A DNA stretch of 64,000 nucleotides from Bosea sp. BIWAKO-01 (GCF_001748145.1 NZ_BCQA01000001.1:1609501-1673500); one strand, 5' to 3'. Numbered from the stretch's first letter, positions 8,955 to 18,658 are shown. A program made the numbers and translations. Notes: generated from the sequence alone by a model not told the origin.

Positions 8955-9710
8955 TCAGGAGCGGCCGCCGTCGACCGAAAGCACCTGGCCGCTGATCCAG
9001 CCGGCCTGTTCGCTCAGGAAAAACAGCGTGGCATTGGCGATGTCCTCGGGCGTACCGAGGCGTCGGGTGTGGATGCTCTCGACCAGTTTCTTCTGGCCGA
9101 CTTCGCCATAGCTTTGCCATTGCCGTTCCGTTGCCGGATTGGAACGCACGAAGCCGGGCGCGACGGAGTTCACCGTGATGCCGTGCGGGCCGAGCTCCCA
9201 GGCGAGCTGCTTCGTCAGCCCGACCAGCGCGTGCTTGGCGCTGGCATAGGCCTGGATGCCGGTGAGGCTCGGGCGCAACCCCGCACCGGACGAGATGGTG
9301 ACGATGCGGCCATAACCGGCCTGCTTCATCACCGGTGCTGCGGCCTGCGCCAGGAAGAAGGCGGCATCGACATTGGCGGCGAAAATGGTGCGCCAGTCCG
9401 CTTCCGGAATCTCCTCGATCGGCCGGCCGATCTGGCCGCGTACCCCGCCCGCCGCATGGACGAGCAGGTCGAGCGAGTCGTTTCCGGTCGAGATCTTGCC
9501 GACGAGATCGCGCGCCGCGTCCGGCGTCGCGAGATCGACGGCATGAAACCTGGCCCCGATCTCGGCTGCGGTTCTTGCGACCCCCTCGGCATCGATATCG
9601 GCGAGATGCACCCTAGCCCCGGACCGAGCCAGGGCGGTTGCGATGGCCCGGCCGATGCCCTGGGCAGCGCCTGTGACGAGGGCTACGCGATTGTCGAAGC
9701 GGAGTTGCAT
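8955..9710 (-). CDS. SDR-family oxidoreductase
   Basis: A 251-residue classical short-chain dehydrogenase/reductase. The cofactor motif is TGAAQGIG (residues 14-21), with D37-type acidic residues (LADIDAEG) favouring NAD(H). The usual NNAG is replaced by VHAAGG. The catalytic set is S in ISSGAGLRPS and Y/K in YASAK. The C-terminal motif GWISGQVLSVDGG is typical. It is the last gene of the minus-strand arm of the catabolic island and overlaps the preceding reductase gene by 28 bp. It probably oxidises a hydroxyl intermediate; the substrate is unknown. Confidence 0.9.
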   Translation of the reverse strand: MQLRFDNRVALVTGAAQGIGRAIATALARSGARVHLADIDAEGVARTAAEIGARFHAVDLATPDAARDLVGKISTGNDSLDLLVHAAGGVRGQIGRPIEEIPEADWRTIFAANVDAAFFLAQAAAPVMKQAGYGRIVTISSGAGLRPSLTGIQAYASAKHALVGLTKQLAWELGPHGITVNSVAPGFVRSNPATERQWQSYGEVGQKKLVESIHTRRLGTPEDIANATLFFLSEQAGWISGQVLSVDGGRS

Positions 9711-10726
9711 TGGTCGATCAGCACCTTCAGCGTATCGAAGGAGAGTGGGCGCTCGCCGTCCTCGACCTCGTGGACCAGTCTCACCAGCGTCTCGATCGTC
9801 GGGGTCGGAATGCCGGCCTCGCGCCCGAGGCGCGCGATGATGCCGATCTGGGGATCGACCTCGGTCTTGCGCTTGCGCACGGCAAGGTCGCGCCAGATCC
9901 CGGAATGCGTCTTGGCCGTCTTCGAGGTGTAGTCGGCGAGCCAGGCGATCGCCGCGATCTGCGGATATTCCGGCCGACCCGGCGCGAAGACCATCGGATC
10001 GAACTCGCCGAAGCCGAGCGAGGAGACGCCACGCGCCGCCGCGACCGCGCCGACCTCCCGCCCGAGTTCGAGCCAGACGGCGAGCCGCTTCGGATCGGCG
10101 AAATTCGCCGACATCGAATCATCCGTCAGCGCCGTGGCGAACAGCATCGCTCCATAGGCGAGCTTGCCCCACAGATAACCCCAGATATTGCTGGTCAGAA
10201 CCGAGTCGGGCTCGAAGAGCAGCATCAGCTTGTGCATTTCCAGGGCGCGCGGCGTCATCGCGCCATCGATCTCGCCCACGACGACAGCGCCGCGGTTGCC
10301 GTAGAGAATCTCGCCCGGCCCGTGCCAGTCCGCGCCAAAATTGACGAAGCAACCCATGGTCCGGGCCTCGCCGACGTGCCTGGCAATGGCAAGTTCGTTA
10401 AGGCCGTTCTGGGCAGAGAGCACGAAACCGTCCTCGGCCAGATGCGGGGCGAGCGCGTCGAGTGCCGTTTGGGTGGCGCCCGCCTTCACCGCGAGCACGA
10501 TGCGCTTGTAGGTTCCTGTCAGCTCCGCCGGCGTCACCGCGGGCACGACCTGGCGAAACTCCTCGATGGGCCCGCTGATCGTGAGGCCCGTCGCCCGGCA
10601 GGCTTCGACATGTTCGGGGACGACATCGACGAGCAGGACAGGAATGCCCGCGCGCGTCCAATAGGCTCCAAGCGTGCCGCCGATCGCGCCCGCGCCCCAG
10701 ATGACGATCGGCTCAGGCATGCTCAC
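9683..10726 (-). CDS. Ketopantoate reductase-family (ApbA/PanE-like) dehydrogenase
   Basis: A 347-residue NAD(P)-dependent 2-hydroxyacid/ketoacid reductase of the PanE/ApbA fold. The Rossmann glycine motif is IWGAGAIGGTLGAYW (about 8-22). The catalytic lysine region is VKAGATQTALDAL, and a C-terminal helical domain contains the conserved ENLVEN-like region in altered form. The GTG start overlaps the stop of the peptidase gene by 4 bp; an ATG two codons later is the alternative. Its place in an uptake/hydrolysis cluster argues for a catabolic rather than a pantothenate role. Confidence 0.85.
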   Translation of the reverse strand: MSMPEPIVIWGAGAIGGTLGAYWTRAGIPVLLVDVVPEHVEACRATGLTISGPIEEFRQVVPAVTPAELTGTYKRIVLAVKAGATQTALDALAPHLAEDGFVLSAQNGLNELAIARHVGEARTMGCFVNFGADWHGPGEILYGNRGAVVVGEIDGAMTPRALEMHKLMLLFEPDSVLTSNIWGYLWGKLAYGAMLFATALTDDSMSANFADPKRLAVWLELGREVGAVAAARGVSSLGFGEFDPMVFAPGRPEYPQIAAIAWLADYTSKTAKTHSGIWRDLAVRKRKTEVDPQIGIIARLGREAGIPTPTIETLVRLVHEVEDGERPLSFDTLKVLIDQCNSASTIA

Positions 10727-11691
10727 GCAGCCGCCTCGAGCTGGCCGGCGACTTCGACATCGCCATGGGTCGCGACATGGATGAAGCCATCAGGCGTCAC
10801 CCAGCCACGATACATGCCCGCGGAATTATAGGGCGCGACGATGCTACCATCGGCGCCAATCGCGACCAGGCCAGCCCCGATCCTGTGCTTGGTGAGCTCG
10901 GCGATCGCCCGGGCGGTCGCCTCCTCGAGGCTCAGGCCAGCATAGGCCATCAGCGAGGCGATCTCGTGCCCGACGCAGTAGCGGATGAAATATTCGCCCT
11001 TGCCCGTACCCGAGACCGCGCAACGCCCGTCGCGCGCATAGGTACCGGCACCGATGATCGGCGAGTCGCCGACACGGCCGGCCGGCTTGTTGGTGTAGCC
11101 GCCCGTGGAGGTCGCAGCAGCGAGATGGCCCTGGGCATCCAGCGCGACCGCGCCGACCGTGCCGTGCTTCTCGGCCTCGCTTGCTTCGGACATGGTGCCG
11201 ACGAGCTCGCGGATCTTCATCGAGGACAGATTCTTGCGGCGCCGTTCGGTCGAGAAATACTCGTTCTCGACCATGTCGAGCCCCTCCGACTCGGCGAAGC
11301 TGTCCGCGGCCGTGCCGGCCAGGAAAAGCGGATCGCCGCGGCGCATCAGCACCTTGGCGGCGCCGATCGGGTTCCGGATGCGCTTGACGCCGCAGAGGGC
11401 GCCGGCGGCCAGCGTCTCGCCATCCATGATGGAGGCGTCGAGCTCATGCTCGCCATCCGCGTTGAACGCGGCCCCGTGGCCGGCATTGAAATGCGGCGAA
11501 TTCTCCATCACCAGCACCGCGGCCTCGACCGCATCGACGGCCGAGCCGCCCTTGCTGAGAACGGCCCAGCCGGCCCGGAGCGAGGCGGCGAGATCCGCCT
11601 TGGCCTCGGTCCACTCCGTTTCGGTCATCTCGGCCTTGGGCAAAGTGCCACAACCGCCATGAATGGCCAGGGCAATAGGTGAGGTTGTCAT
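10723..11691 (-). CDS. Isoaspartyl peptidase/L-asparaginase (Ntn-hydrolase)
   Basis: Plant-type asparaginase/beta-aspartyl peptidase of about 322 residues, made as a precursor that self-cleaves. The new N-terminal nucleophile would be the Thr of GTVGAVALD. The flanking STGGYTNKPAGRVGDSPIIGAG motif fragments and the IHGGCG near the N-terminus are family hallmarks. Start chosen at MTTSPIALAIHGG because AGGA precedes it; a longer frame upstream has no support. It would release aspartate from isoaspartyl dipeptides or asparagine. It sits in the operon with the dipeptide-type binding protein, which suggests hydrolysis of an imported beta-linked compound. Confidence 0.92.
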   Translation of the reverse strand: MTTSPIALAIHGGCGTLPKAEMTETEWTEAKADLAASLRAGWAVLSKGGSAVDAVEAAVLVMENSPHFNAGHGAAFNADGEHELDASIMDGETLAAGALCGVKRIRNPIGAAKVLMRRGDPLFLAGTAADSFAESEGLDMVENEYFSTERRRKNLSSMKIRELVGTMSEASEAEKHGTVGAVALDAQGHLAAATSTGGYTNKPAGRVGDSPIIGAGTYARDGRCAVSGTGKGEYFIRYCVGHEIASLMAYAGLSLEEATARAIAELTKHRIGAGLVAIGADGSIVAPYNSAGMYRGWVTPDGFIHVATHGDVEVAGQLEAAA

Positions 11692-11848
11692 GGGTAATCC
11701 TGGTGCGTTTCCCTCTCTCCCGCAGTGGGAGAGGTCGAACCGTGTAGTCGGGAAAGGGGAGAGCAGGCGGCGGGGCACATACCCCACCTGCTGGCCCTGC
11801 GGCTAGTCTCTCCACGCATGCCCGATACTCGTCCGGCGCGTTTTTATA

Positions 11849-11876
11849 CCGGTTCCTGCATCGTTGCAGGAACCGG
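11849..11876 (-). other. mRNA 3' hairpin after the binding-protein gene
   Basis: A perfect 12-bp stem (CCGGTTCCTGCA with its complement) closes a 4-nt loop, starting 18 bp downstream of the binding-protein stop. There is no T-tract on the minus strand. It is better read as a stabilising hairpin that keeps the binding protein more abundant than the downstream enzymes. Confidence 0.6.
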
Positions 11877-11894
11877 GCGACCGAAGCCGAAGCC

Positions 11895-13487
11895 TCATTT
11901 CTTGGTGGGCTTGATGTCCATGGCGAGCGTGTCTTCATCCACGCGGGGCTTGATCACGACCTTGTCCTTCTGCATGGCCCAGGCCGAGCCGACGGCGACG
12001 ATCGGCAGACGCGGCCGGTCCTGTGCGACGATGGCGTTGGCATCGGAGAGGAACTTGTTGCGCTTCGCCTCATCCATCTCGACCGCCGCATCCTCGATCA
12101 GCTTGTCGAGTACGGCGTTCTTGTAGCCCAGCACGTTGAAGGCGCCGAGCTTCTTGGCCGGATCGTTGGAGTGCACCACCGAGGAAAGCGTGTAGTTGGA
12201 CTCACCGGTCAGCGTGCCCCAGCCGGACATCGACATCGAGAAATCACCGCGCAGGCGGGCCGGGAAGAAGACCGCGCCCGGCTGGGCATTGGCATTCACC
12301 TCGATGCCGATCCGCGCCAGCATCTGGGCGATGGACGTGCCGACCTGGCGGTCGCCGGGGAGGCGATCATTGGTGAACGAGAAGGCGACCTTGAAGCCGT
12401 TGGCGTAACCGGCCTCTTCCATCAGCTTCTTGGCCTTGGCGAGGTCAGGCTTCAGCGGCGGCAGCGACTTGTTGTAGCCTGCGATATCCGGCGTCACGAG
12501 CTGGTTCACCGGCGAGCCGAGACCTTCCATCGCAATCTCCGCCAGGGCCGGGCGATCGATGGCGAGATCGATCGCTTCGCGCACCTTGACGTCCTGGAGC
12601 GGGTTCTTCGGCAGGGCCGAGCCATCCTTGGCGCTGACCTGCGGGGACTTGTCCCGCATGTCGAGCTCCATGTTGAAGACGTAGACCGTGTCGACCGTCG
12701 TGACCGCGAGCTTGGAGTCGCGTTTCAGGGTCGGCACATCGGATGCCGGCGCACGCACGATGATGTCGACCTGCCCGGCCTTGAGCTGGGCGACGCGGGC
12801 CGCGTCGTTCGGCAGCTCCTTGCGCAGCACGCGGGCCCAAGGCTCCTTCTCGCCCCAATAGCCGTCGAAGCGCTCCAGCACGAGTTGGTCCTTCGGCGTC
12901 CAGGAGACGAACTTGTAGGGGCCGGTGCCGACCGCGGCCTTGCCGGTATTGAAGGCCTCGTTGGCGTTGTCCTTGGTCAGTCCGGCGGCCGCCTTGTGGG
13001 AGACGATGAAGAGGCGGATGAAGTCGTTCGGCAGGTTCGGAGCCGGCCCGTCGGTGACGATATGGACCGTCAGCGGATCGATGATCTTCACCTCCTTGAC
13101 GCGGCGCACATAGATCGTGGTCGGGTTCGGCCCGGCGACCACGGGGATGCGCTCGATCGAGAATTTCACATCCTCGGCGGTGAAGTCGGAACCGTCATGG
13201 AACTTGACGCCAGGGCGCAGCTTGAACTCCCAGACCGCGGGCTCGATCGCCTTCCAGCTCGTCGCGAGCCGCGGCTCGATCTGCAGCTTGTCGCCCGACC
13301 AGGTCAGCGTGTCGAAGACATGCTTCAGCGCTTCGGCATGGGTGCCGGTCGCGGTGAAATGCGGATCGATCGATTCCGGGCCGGCGCGAACGCCGATGGT
13401 GAGCGTCTGCGCAAGGGCGACCCCGGAGACGGAGGCGCTGAGTGCGGCCGCGAGTGCGAAGATGCGGGCGGTCGTGGCAAGCTTCAT
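11895..13487 (-). CDS. ABC transporter substrate-binding protein, family 5 (DppA-like)
   Basis: A periplasmic solute-binding protein of 530 residues. The signal peptide runs MKLATTARIFALAAALSASV to GVALA, before QTLTIGVRAGPESIDPHF. The family 5 features WEFKLRPGVKFHDGSDFTAEDV and GTGPYKFVSW are clear. Start chosen at the ATG preceded by AGGGGAA; the frame upstream lacks signal character. Family members bind peptides, opines, nickel or oligosaccharides. The matching permeases and ATPase are encoded on the other strand beyond marR (15073-18646), an unusual split for this importer class. Confidence 0.92.
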   Translation of the reverse strand: MKLATTARIFALAAALSASVSGVALAQTLTIGVRAGPESIDPHFTATGTHAEALKHVFDTLTWSGDKLQIEPRLATSWKAIEPAVWEFKLRPGVKFHDGSDFTAEDVKFSIERIPVVAGPNPTTIYVRRVKEVKIIDPLTVHIVTDGPAPNLPNDFIRLFIVSHKAAAGLTKDNANEAFNTGKAAVGTGPYKFVSWTPKDQLVLERFDGYWGEKEPWARVLRKELPNDAARVAQLKAGQVDIIVRAPASDVPTLKRDSKLAVTTVDTVYVFNMELDMRDKSPQVSAKDGSALPKNPLQDVKVREAIDLAIDRPALAEIAMEGLGSPVNQLVTPDIAGYNKSLPPLKPDLAKAKKLMEEAGYANGFKVAFSFTNDRLPGDRQVGTSIAQMLARIGIEVNANAQPGAVFFPARLRGDFSMSMSGWGTLTGESNYTLSSVVHSNDPAKKLGAFNVLGYKNAVLDKLIEDAAVEMDEAKRNKFLSDANAIVAQDRPRLPIVAVGSAWAMQKDKVVIKPRVDEDTLAMDIKPTKK

Positions 13488-13709
13488 GACGAGTTCCCCT
13501 GTTTTGTTTCGGTAAGGGCCGATATCTCGGCTCTCCCGCTGGTTTATTGTGTCGCCTCGGCGGTGGCAGTCGGCCCACGCAGCGAGGCGCCGTGGTGTCA
13601 CTTGATTAGGCGATCCTGACTCGACTGTTGTTCTGAATTGGCGCGGTGCAGCAGTGAAGACCCACCACCATCCCGCAACTCTTTGGAAGAACGCTTCGCC
13701 CGACCCGGT

Positions 13710-14252
13710 CTATGACTGGGGATCGAGATCCGCCGGCCACACCGGAGAGGCAATGACGAGCTTGTCCATCAATTCGCAAAGCTGGCGCTGCTCGGCCTCG
13801 GTCAAGGCCGAGAGCATGGCGCTCTGCTGCTTCACCATCAGCGGCATGGTTTCCTCGAAAATGGCGCGTCCTGCTGGTGTCAGGCGCAGCACGAAGCTGC
13901 GCAGGTCGTCCCGGTCCGTCTCGCGCTTCAGCAAGCGCCGGGTCAGCAGCTTCTGGATGGCGCGGCTGAGCGTGTTCTTCGGCAAGCCCGACGACGCCAC
14001 GATGTTCTTTGCAGCCACCCCCTCCTTCAGGCCGACTGCGTAGAGCGCGACGAATTCCGGGCGGACCAGGCCGTAGCGGGTCTCGATCCAGCGATAGACC
14101 GGGTCGTTGAAGCGGAAGGCGACGAAGTTCAGCCGGAATGACAGCCAGCAGGGATTGTCCCAGAGCTTGGTGACGGTGAGCGGGTCGAGATCACGCAACG
14201 CCGCTTCGCGCTCATGGTCGAGACGCGAAAGTGATGTGGGGGCGCGGCGCAT
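13710..14252 (-). CDS. MarR-family transcriptional regulator
   Basis: A 180-residue winged-helix regulator. The helix-turn-helix lies around VAAKNIVASSGLPKNTLSRAIQKLL and the wing around DRDDLRSFVLRLTPAGRAIFEE. The N-terminal and C-terminal helices form the usual dimer interface. Start chosen at MRRAPTSL, with GGGAG upstream; longer in-frame starts would run antisense through the creatininase gene. The perfect palindrome 15 bp upstream is probably its own operator and would also govern the divergent creatininase-importer operon. Confidence 0.88.
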   Translation of the reverse strand: MRRAPTSLSRLDHEREAALRDLDPLTVTKLWDNPCWLSFRLNFVAFRFNDPVYRWIETRYGLVRPEFVALYAVGLKEGVAAKNIVASSGLPKNTLSRAIQKLLTRRLLKRETDRDDLRSFVLRLTPAGRAIFEETMPLMVKQQSAMLSALTEAEQRQLCELMDKLVIASPVWPADLDPQS

Positions 14253-14267
14253 GATGAGCTCCCGTTT

Positions 14268-14283
14268 AGTTCCAAATGGAACT
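14268..14283. promoter_or_regulatory. Palindromic operator between marR and the creatininase operon
   Basis: AGTTCCA-AA-TGGAACT is a perfect 7+7 bp inverted repeat in the 93-bp divergent region. It touches a candidate -35 TTGACG (14283-14288) for the plus-strand operon. Size, symmetry and place fit a MarR-dimer site; assignment to this MarR is inferred. Confidence 0.65.
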
Positions 14284-14345
14284 TGACGACGTTCTGACTG
14301 GGAGTCAAGGATGGCGCACTGCCGGAGAAAAGCAAGGAACGGGCC

Positions 14346-15047
14346 GTGCGTGTCGCCGAGATGAACTGGATGCAGATCGAAGCGCAGGCCCAGCGGGATG
14401 ACCGCTGCGTGCTGCCACTCGGCTGTGTCGAGCAGCACGCCTATCTGAGCCTCGCCACCGACGCGATTCTGGCAGAGAAAGTGGCAGGCGACGCGGCCGA
14501 GCCGCTGAACGTACCCGTCTTTCCGGTGCTGGCCTATGGCATGACGCCAGGTTTCGTCGCCTTCCCCGGCACCGTCTCGCTGCGGATGAGCACCTATGTC
14601 GCGCTGATCGAGGATATGCTGGAGGGTTTCTACCGCTCCGGTTTCCGCCGCATCGTGCTGGTCAATGGCCATGGCGGCAACGCACCCGTGATGACCTTCT
14701 GCACGGAGTGGATGGGCCGCCGCCCCGATGCCAGCGTCAAGTTGCATGATTGGTGGGCAGGGCCGCGCTTCCAGGCGGCGGTGAAGGCGGTCGACCCCGC
14801 CGCCTCGCATGCCTCCTGGATGGAGAACTTCCCCTGGACCCGGCTCGACGGCGTCGCCATGCCGGATGCGGTGAAGCCGCCCTTCGACCGCGCACTCTAT
14901 CAGGCATCGAACCCGGCGAAGAAGCGCGAGATTCTGGGCGACGGCAATTTCCACGGGCGCTATCAGCGCTCCGACAACGAGATGCTCAGCCTCTGGCAGG
15001 TCGGCGTCGAGGAGACACGGGCGGTGATCGCGGAGAACTGGCCGTGA
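14346..15047 (+). CDS. Creatininase-family amidohydrolase
   Basis: A 233-residue metal-dependent hydrolase of the creatininase/FAPy-deformylase family, which opens cyclic amides or removes formyl groups. The family signature LPLGCVEQHAYLSLATDAILAE holds the metal ligands Glu, His and Asp; VNGHGGNAPV is also conserved. A late His/Glu ligand is likely in SDNEMLSLWQ or the DPAASHAS region. The start is GTG, supported by AAGGA 7 nt upstream. It is the first gene of the operon that carries the importer, so it probably acts on the imported compound. Confidence 0.88.
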   Translation: MRVAEMNWMQIEAQAQRDDRCVLPLGCVEQHAYLSLATDAILAEKVAGDAAEPLNVPVFPVLAYGMTPGFVAFPGTVSLRMSTYVALIEDMLEGFYRSGFRRIVLVNGHGGNAPVMTFCTEWMGRRPDASVKLHDWWAGPRFQAAVKAVDPAASHASWMENFPWTRLDGVAMPDAVKPPFDRALYQASNPAKKREILGDGNFHGRYQRSDNEMLSLWQVGVEETRAVIAENWP

Positions 15048-15072
15048 CCGCAGGCGCCAGGCGCTTCGTCAG

Positions 15073-16044
15073 ATGCTAGGGCACATCCTCGGGCGCATCG
15101 TCCAGGCGCTGCTGGTGATGCTCGTCATGTCGGCGCTGGTTTTCGTCGGCGTCTACGCCATCGGCAACCCGATCGACGTGCTGATCGGGCCCGATGTCAG
15201 CCAGGAGATGAGACTCGAGACGATTGCCCGCTACGGGCTCGATCGACCGCTCTGGGAACAGTATTTCACCTTCCTCGGGCGTGTGCTCCACGGCGATTTC
15301 GGCCGTTCCTTCGTCTTCGGCATGCCGGTGCTGGAACTGATCCTGTCGCGCCTGCCCGCGACGCTGGAACTGACGCTGGCCGCCGTCTTTGGAGCGGCCC
15401 TGATCGGCGTTCCGGCCGGCATCTATGCCGGCTACAAGCCCGACAGCCTGCTCGCCAAGATCATCATGGCGATCTCGATCCTCGGTTTCTCCGTACCGAC
15501 CTTCTGGATCGGCCTGGTTCTGATCATCACCTTCGCCGTCGAGCTGCAATGGCTGCCTGCCGGCGGCCGCGGCGAGACCGCTTCGCTTTTCGGCGTCGAG
15601 TGGAGTTTTCTGACGTTGAACGGGCTCAGCCACCTGCTGCTGCCGGCCCTCAACCTCGCCTTCTTCAAGCTCGCCCTGATGACGCGGCTGGCCCGGGCCG
15701 GGACGCGTGAGGTGATGCTGACCGACACGGTGAAATTTGCCCGAGCCGCCGGACTTTCGGAATGGACCGTCCTGCGCCGGCATGTGCTGCGCCTGATCGC
15801 GATCCCCATCGTCACCGTCTTCGGGCTCGAATTCGCCTCGACGCTGGCCTTCGCGGTCGTCACCGAGACGATCTTTTCCTGGCCCGGCATCGGCAAGCTG
15901 ATCATCGACTCCATCACCTCGCTCGACCGACCGGTCATGGTCGCCTATCTGATGCTCGTCGCCTTCGTCTTCATCACCATCAATTTCCTGGTCGATCTGA
16001 CCTATGTCGCGCTCGATCCGCGCCTGAGAAAGGCGCGCGCGTAA
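15073..16044 (+). CDS. ABC transporter permease, DppB family
   Basis: Inner-membrane permease of 323 residues with about six transmembrane helices. An N-terminal helix GRIVQALLVMLVMSALVF leads into the typical RYGLDRPLWEQYFTFLGRVLHGDFGRS region. The EAA loop is visible as KFARAAGLSEWTVLRRHVLR. It overlaps the next permease gene by one base (TAATG), showing tight operon structure. It pairs with the second permease to form the channel of a dipeptide/opine-type importer. Confidence 0.93.
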   Translation: MLGHILGRIVQALLVMLVMSALVFVGVYAIGNPIDVLIGPDVSQEMRLETIARYGLDRPLWEQYFTFLGRVLHGDFGRSFVFGMPVLELILSRLPATLELTLAAVFGAALIGVPAGIYAGYKPDSLLAKIIMAISILGFSVPTFWIGLVLIITFAVELQWLPAGGRGETASLFGVEWSFLTLNGLSHLLLPALNLAFFKLALMTRLARAGTREVMLTDTVKFARAAGLSEWTVLRRHVLRLIAIPIVTVFGLEFASTLAFAVVTETIFSWPGIGKLIIDSITSLDRPVMVAYLMLVAFVFITINFLVDLTYVALDPRLRKARA

Positions 16045-16922
16045 TGAAGCAGGCTTCGCCCCTCGCCCGATTCTGGAACGAGTTCCGCGAGAGCAAGGTG
16101 GCGCTCGCAGCCCTCATTGTCGTCGTGCTGATGATCGGCGTGGCGCTCCTTGCGCCCTGGATCGCGCCGCAGGATCCCTATGATCTCGCCAATCTCACCC
16201 TGTCAGATGCGCGCCGCCCGCCGGGCTATGTCGGCTCCGGCGGCTTCACCCATCTGCTCGGCACCGACGCGCAGGGCCGCGACCTGTTCTCGGCGATCCT
16301 CTACGGCCTGCGCATCTCGCTGCAGATGGGGTTGATCGCCGGTTCGCTCGCCTTCACGGTCGGCGTCACGCTCGGCATCACCGCCGCCTATCTCGGTGGC
16401 CGCTGGGAAGCGTTCATCATGCGCATCGTCGATCTCCAGCTCGCCTTCCCGGCGATCCTGCTCGCGCTGGTGATTTCGGCCGTGCTCGGCCAGGGCAAAT
16501 TCCAGCTCATCGCGGCGCTCGCGGCCGCGCAATATGCCTATTTTGCCCGCACGGCCCATGGCGCAGCCGCGGCCGAGCGCGGCAAGGACTATGTCGAGGC
16601 CGCCTTCTCGACGCCGCTACCGGCGCGCCGGGTGGTCTGGCGCCATATCCTGCCGAACTGCCTGCCGCCCCTGATCGTGGTCGCGACAGTGCAGGTGGCG
16701 AATGCGATTGCGCTCGAAGCGACGCTTTCCTTCCTCGGCGTCGGTCTGCCGGTGACCGAGCCCTCGCTCGGCATGCTGATCTCCAACGGCTTCCAGTACA
16801 TGATGTCAGGCCGCTATTGGATCTCGATCTATCCCGGCGTCGCGCTGATCATCCTGATCGTCGCCATCAACCTCGTCGGCGACCAGATCCGCGACCAGGT
16901 CAACCCGAGGCTCAGGCGATGA
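16044..16922 (+). CDS. ABC transporter permease, DppC family
   Basis: A 292-residue partner permease. The N-terminal helix follows FWNEFRESKVALAALIVVV, and the family signature HLLGTDAQGRDLFSAILYG precedes the membrane core. The EAA motif reads AAAAERGKDYVEAAFSTPLP. The closing ALIILIVAINLVGDQIRDQVNPR is diagnostic of DppC-type proteins. ATG overlaps the preceding stop, and its own TGA overlaps the next ATG. Confidence 0.93.
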   Translation: MKQASPLARFWNEFRESKVALAALIVVVLMIGVALLAPWIAPQDPYDLANLTLSDARRPPGYVGSGGFTHLLGTDAQGRDLFSAILYGLRISLQMGLIAGSLAFTVGVTLGITAAYLGGRWEAFIMRIVDLQLAFPAILLALVISAVLGQGKFQLIAALAAAQYAYFARTAHGAAAAERGKDYVEAAFSTPLPARRVVWRHILPNCLPPLIVVATVQVANAIALEATLSFLGVGLPVTEPSLGMLISNGFQYMMSGRYWISIYPGVALIILIVAINLVGDQIRDQVNPRLRR

Positions 16923-18646
16923 GTGGCTCGGCCGAGGCAGTGCCGCTGCTCGAGGTCCGTGACCTCGCGACGCATTTCCACACCCGTGCCGGCGTTGTGA
17001 AAGCCGTCGACGGCGTCTCCTTCTCGCTGAAGCGCGGCGAGGTCATGGGCCTCGTCGGCGAATCCGGCTCCGGCAAGAGCATCACGGGTTTCTCGATCAT
17101 CGGACTGATTGACCCGCCGGGAAAAATCGAGAGCGGCTCGATCCGGCTCGAAGGGCGCGAATTGATCGGATTGCCGTCCCGCGACCTGCGCGCCATTCGC
17201 GGCAAGATCATCTCGATGGTCTTCCAGGACCCGCTGATGACGCTGAACCCGGTCCTGACGATCGGCGCCCAGATCCTGCTGGCGTTGGAAGCCCATGAGA
17301 AGGTTTCGGCCGAAGAAGGGCGCAGGCGCGCCATCGCGGCGCTTGCCCAGGTCAGGATTCCAGAGCCCGAGGCGAAGGTCGATTTCTACCCGCATCAGTT
17401 CTCCGGCGGCATGCGCCAGCGCGTCGCCATCGCCATCGCTCTGCTGCACCGGCCAAAGCTGATCATCTGCGACGAACCGACCACGGCGCTCGATGTCTCG
17501 ATCCAGGCCGAGATCCTGGCCGAAATGAAGGAATTGGTGGCGGAGCTCGGCACGGCACTGATCTGGATCAGCCATGATCTGGCGACAGTCGCCTCGATCG
17601 CCAGCCGCGTCTGCGTGATGCGTCATGGCAGGATCGTCGAGACCGGGCCGGTGCTCGACGTGCTGACCAGGCCCCAGCATCCCTACACCCAGTCCCTGCT
17701 CGATTCGCTACCATCCCGCGCCAAGCCGGGCACTTTCCTCGCCCGGGGCGGCGGTGTCCCCGATGCATCGCCGCCGGCACGCACCTCCGGCGCCTCAGCG
17801 TCGCGTGGATCGAAGGCGGACGCCTCCTATTTCGTCATTCAGGACGTCAGCAAGCTGTTCCAGACCCCGCCCGGCCTCCTGCGCCTGCTCGGCCAGAAGC
17901 TAGGGCTGTCGCAGCCAAGCCGTGGCATCCAGGCCGTCGATTCCGTCAGCCTGACCGTCCCGCGGGGTGAGGCGCTCGGCCTCGTCGGCGAGTCGGGCTC
18001 GGGCAAATCGACGCTCGGGCGCATGGCGGCCGGCATCTACGCGCCGAATTCCGGCACGGTGCGGCTGGAGGGCGAGCCGGTGATGGGCGGCGGCGCGCGG
18101 CCGCACAAGAACACGACCCGGATCCAGACCATCTTCCAGGACCCGTTCGCTTCGCTCAATCCGCGCATGAGCATCGGCGACAGCATTGCCGAAGGGCCGA
18201 TCGCCCATGGCATCGTCACTCGGGCGGGGGCGGCCGACTATGTCCGGCAATGGCTCGCCGCCGTGGGGCTCGATCCCGCCTTCGCCAGCCGCTATCCGCA
18301 TCAATTCTCCGGCGGCCAGCGCCAGCGCGTCGCGATCGCGCGTGCGCTCGCCATGCAGCCAGATGTCGTGGTCTGCGACGAGCCGGTCGCCTCGCTCGAC
18401 GTCTCGATCCAGGCACAGATCATCAACCTGCTGATGCGGTTGCGAGCCGAGTTGAACCTGACCCTGATCTTCATCTCGCACGACCTCTCGGTGGTGCGCC
18501 ATCTCTGCGACCGGGTCGCGATCATGTATCGCGGCAAGATCGTCGAAGAGGGGCCAGCGGGTCAGATCTACGACAATCCGCGTCACGACTACACACGCAG
18601 GCTCCTGGCCGCCGTGCCGGTCCTGCCGACCGCCCCGCCAGCCTGA
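16919..18646 (+). CDS. Fused dipeptide-type ABC ATPase (DppD-DppF fusion)
   Basis: A single 575-residue protein carries two complete nucleotide-binding domains. The first has Walker A GESGSGKS, signature [14 protein letters not shown] and Walker [15 protein letters not shown]. The second has [26 protein letters not shown] and [14 protein letters not shown]. They are joined by a Pro/Ser/Ala-rich linker near residues 270-300. Fusion of the D and F subunits is common for glutathione, opine or peptide importers in this order. The start overlaps the permease stop by 4 bp. Confidence 0.95.
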   Translation: MSGSAEAVPLLEVRDLATHFHTRAGVVKAVDGVSFSLKRGEVMGLVGESGSGKSITGFSIIGLIDPPGKIESGSIRLEGRELIGLPSRDLRAIRGKIISMVFQDPLMTLNPVLTIGAQILLALEAHEKVSAEEGRRRAIAALAQVRIPEPEAKVDFYPHQFSGGMRQRVAIAIALLHRPKLIICDEPTTALDVSIQAEILAEMKELVAELGTALIWISHDLATVASIASRVCVMRHGRIVETGPVLDVLTRPQHPYTQSLLDSLPSRAKPGTFLARGGGVPDASPPARTSGASASRGSKADASYFVIQDVSKLFQTPPGLLRLLGQKLGLSQPSRGIQAVDSVSLTVPRGEALGLVGESGSGKSTLGRMAAGIYAPNSGTVRLEGEPVMGGGARPHKNTTRIQTIFQDPFASLNPRMSIGDSIAEGPIAHGIVTRAGAADYVRQWLAAVGLDPAFASRYPHQFSGGQRQRVAIARALAMQPDVVVCDEPVASLDVSIQAQIINLLMRLRAELNLTLIFISHDLSVVRHLCDRVAIMYRGKIVEEGPAGQIYDNPRHDYTRRLLAAVPVLPTAPPA

Positions 18647-18658
18647 AGGACACCTGCC

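Noticed and set aside
11700..11790. Longer start of the isoaspartyl peptidase (11787)
   Set aside because: The 32 extra residues are Arg/Pro-rich, without family similarity, and the inner ATG has a ribosome-binding site.
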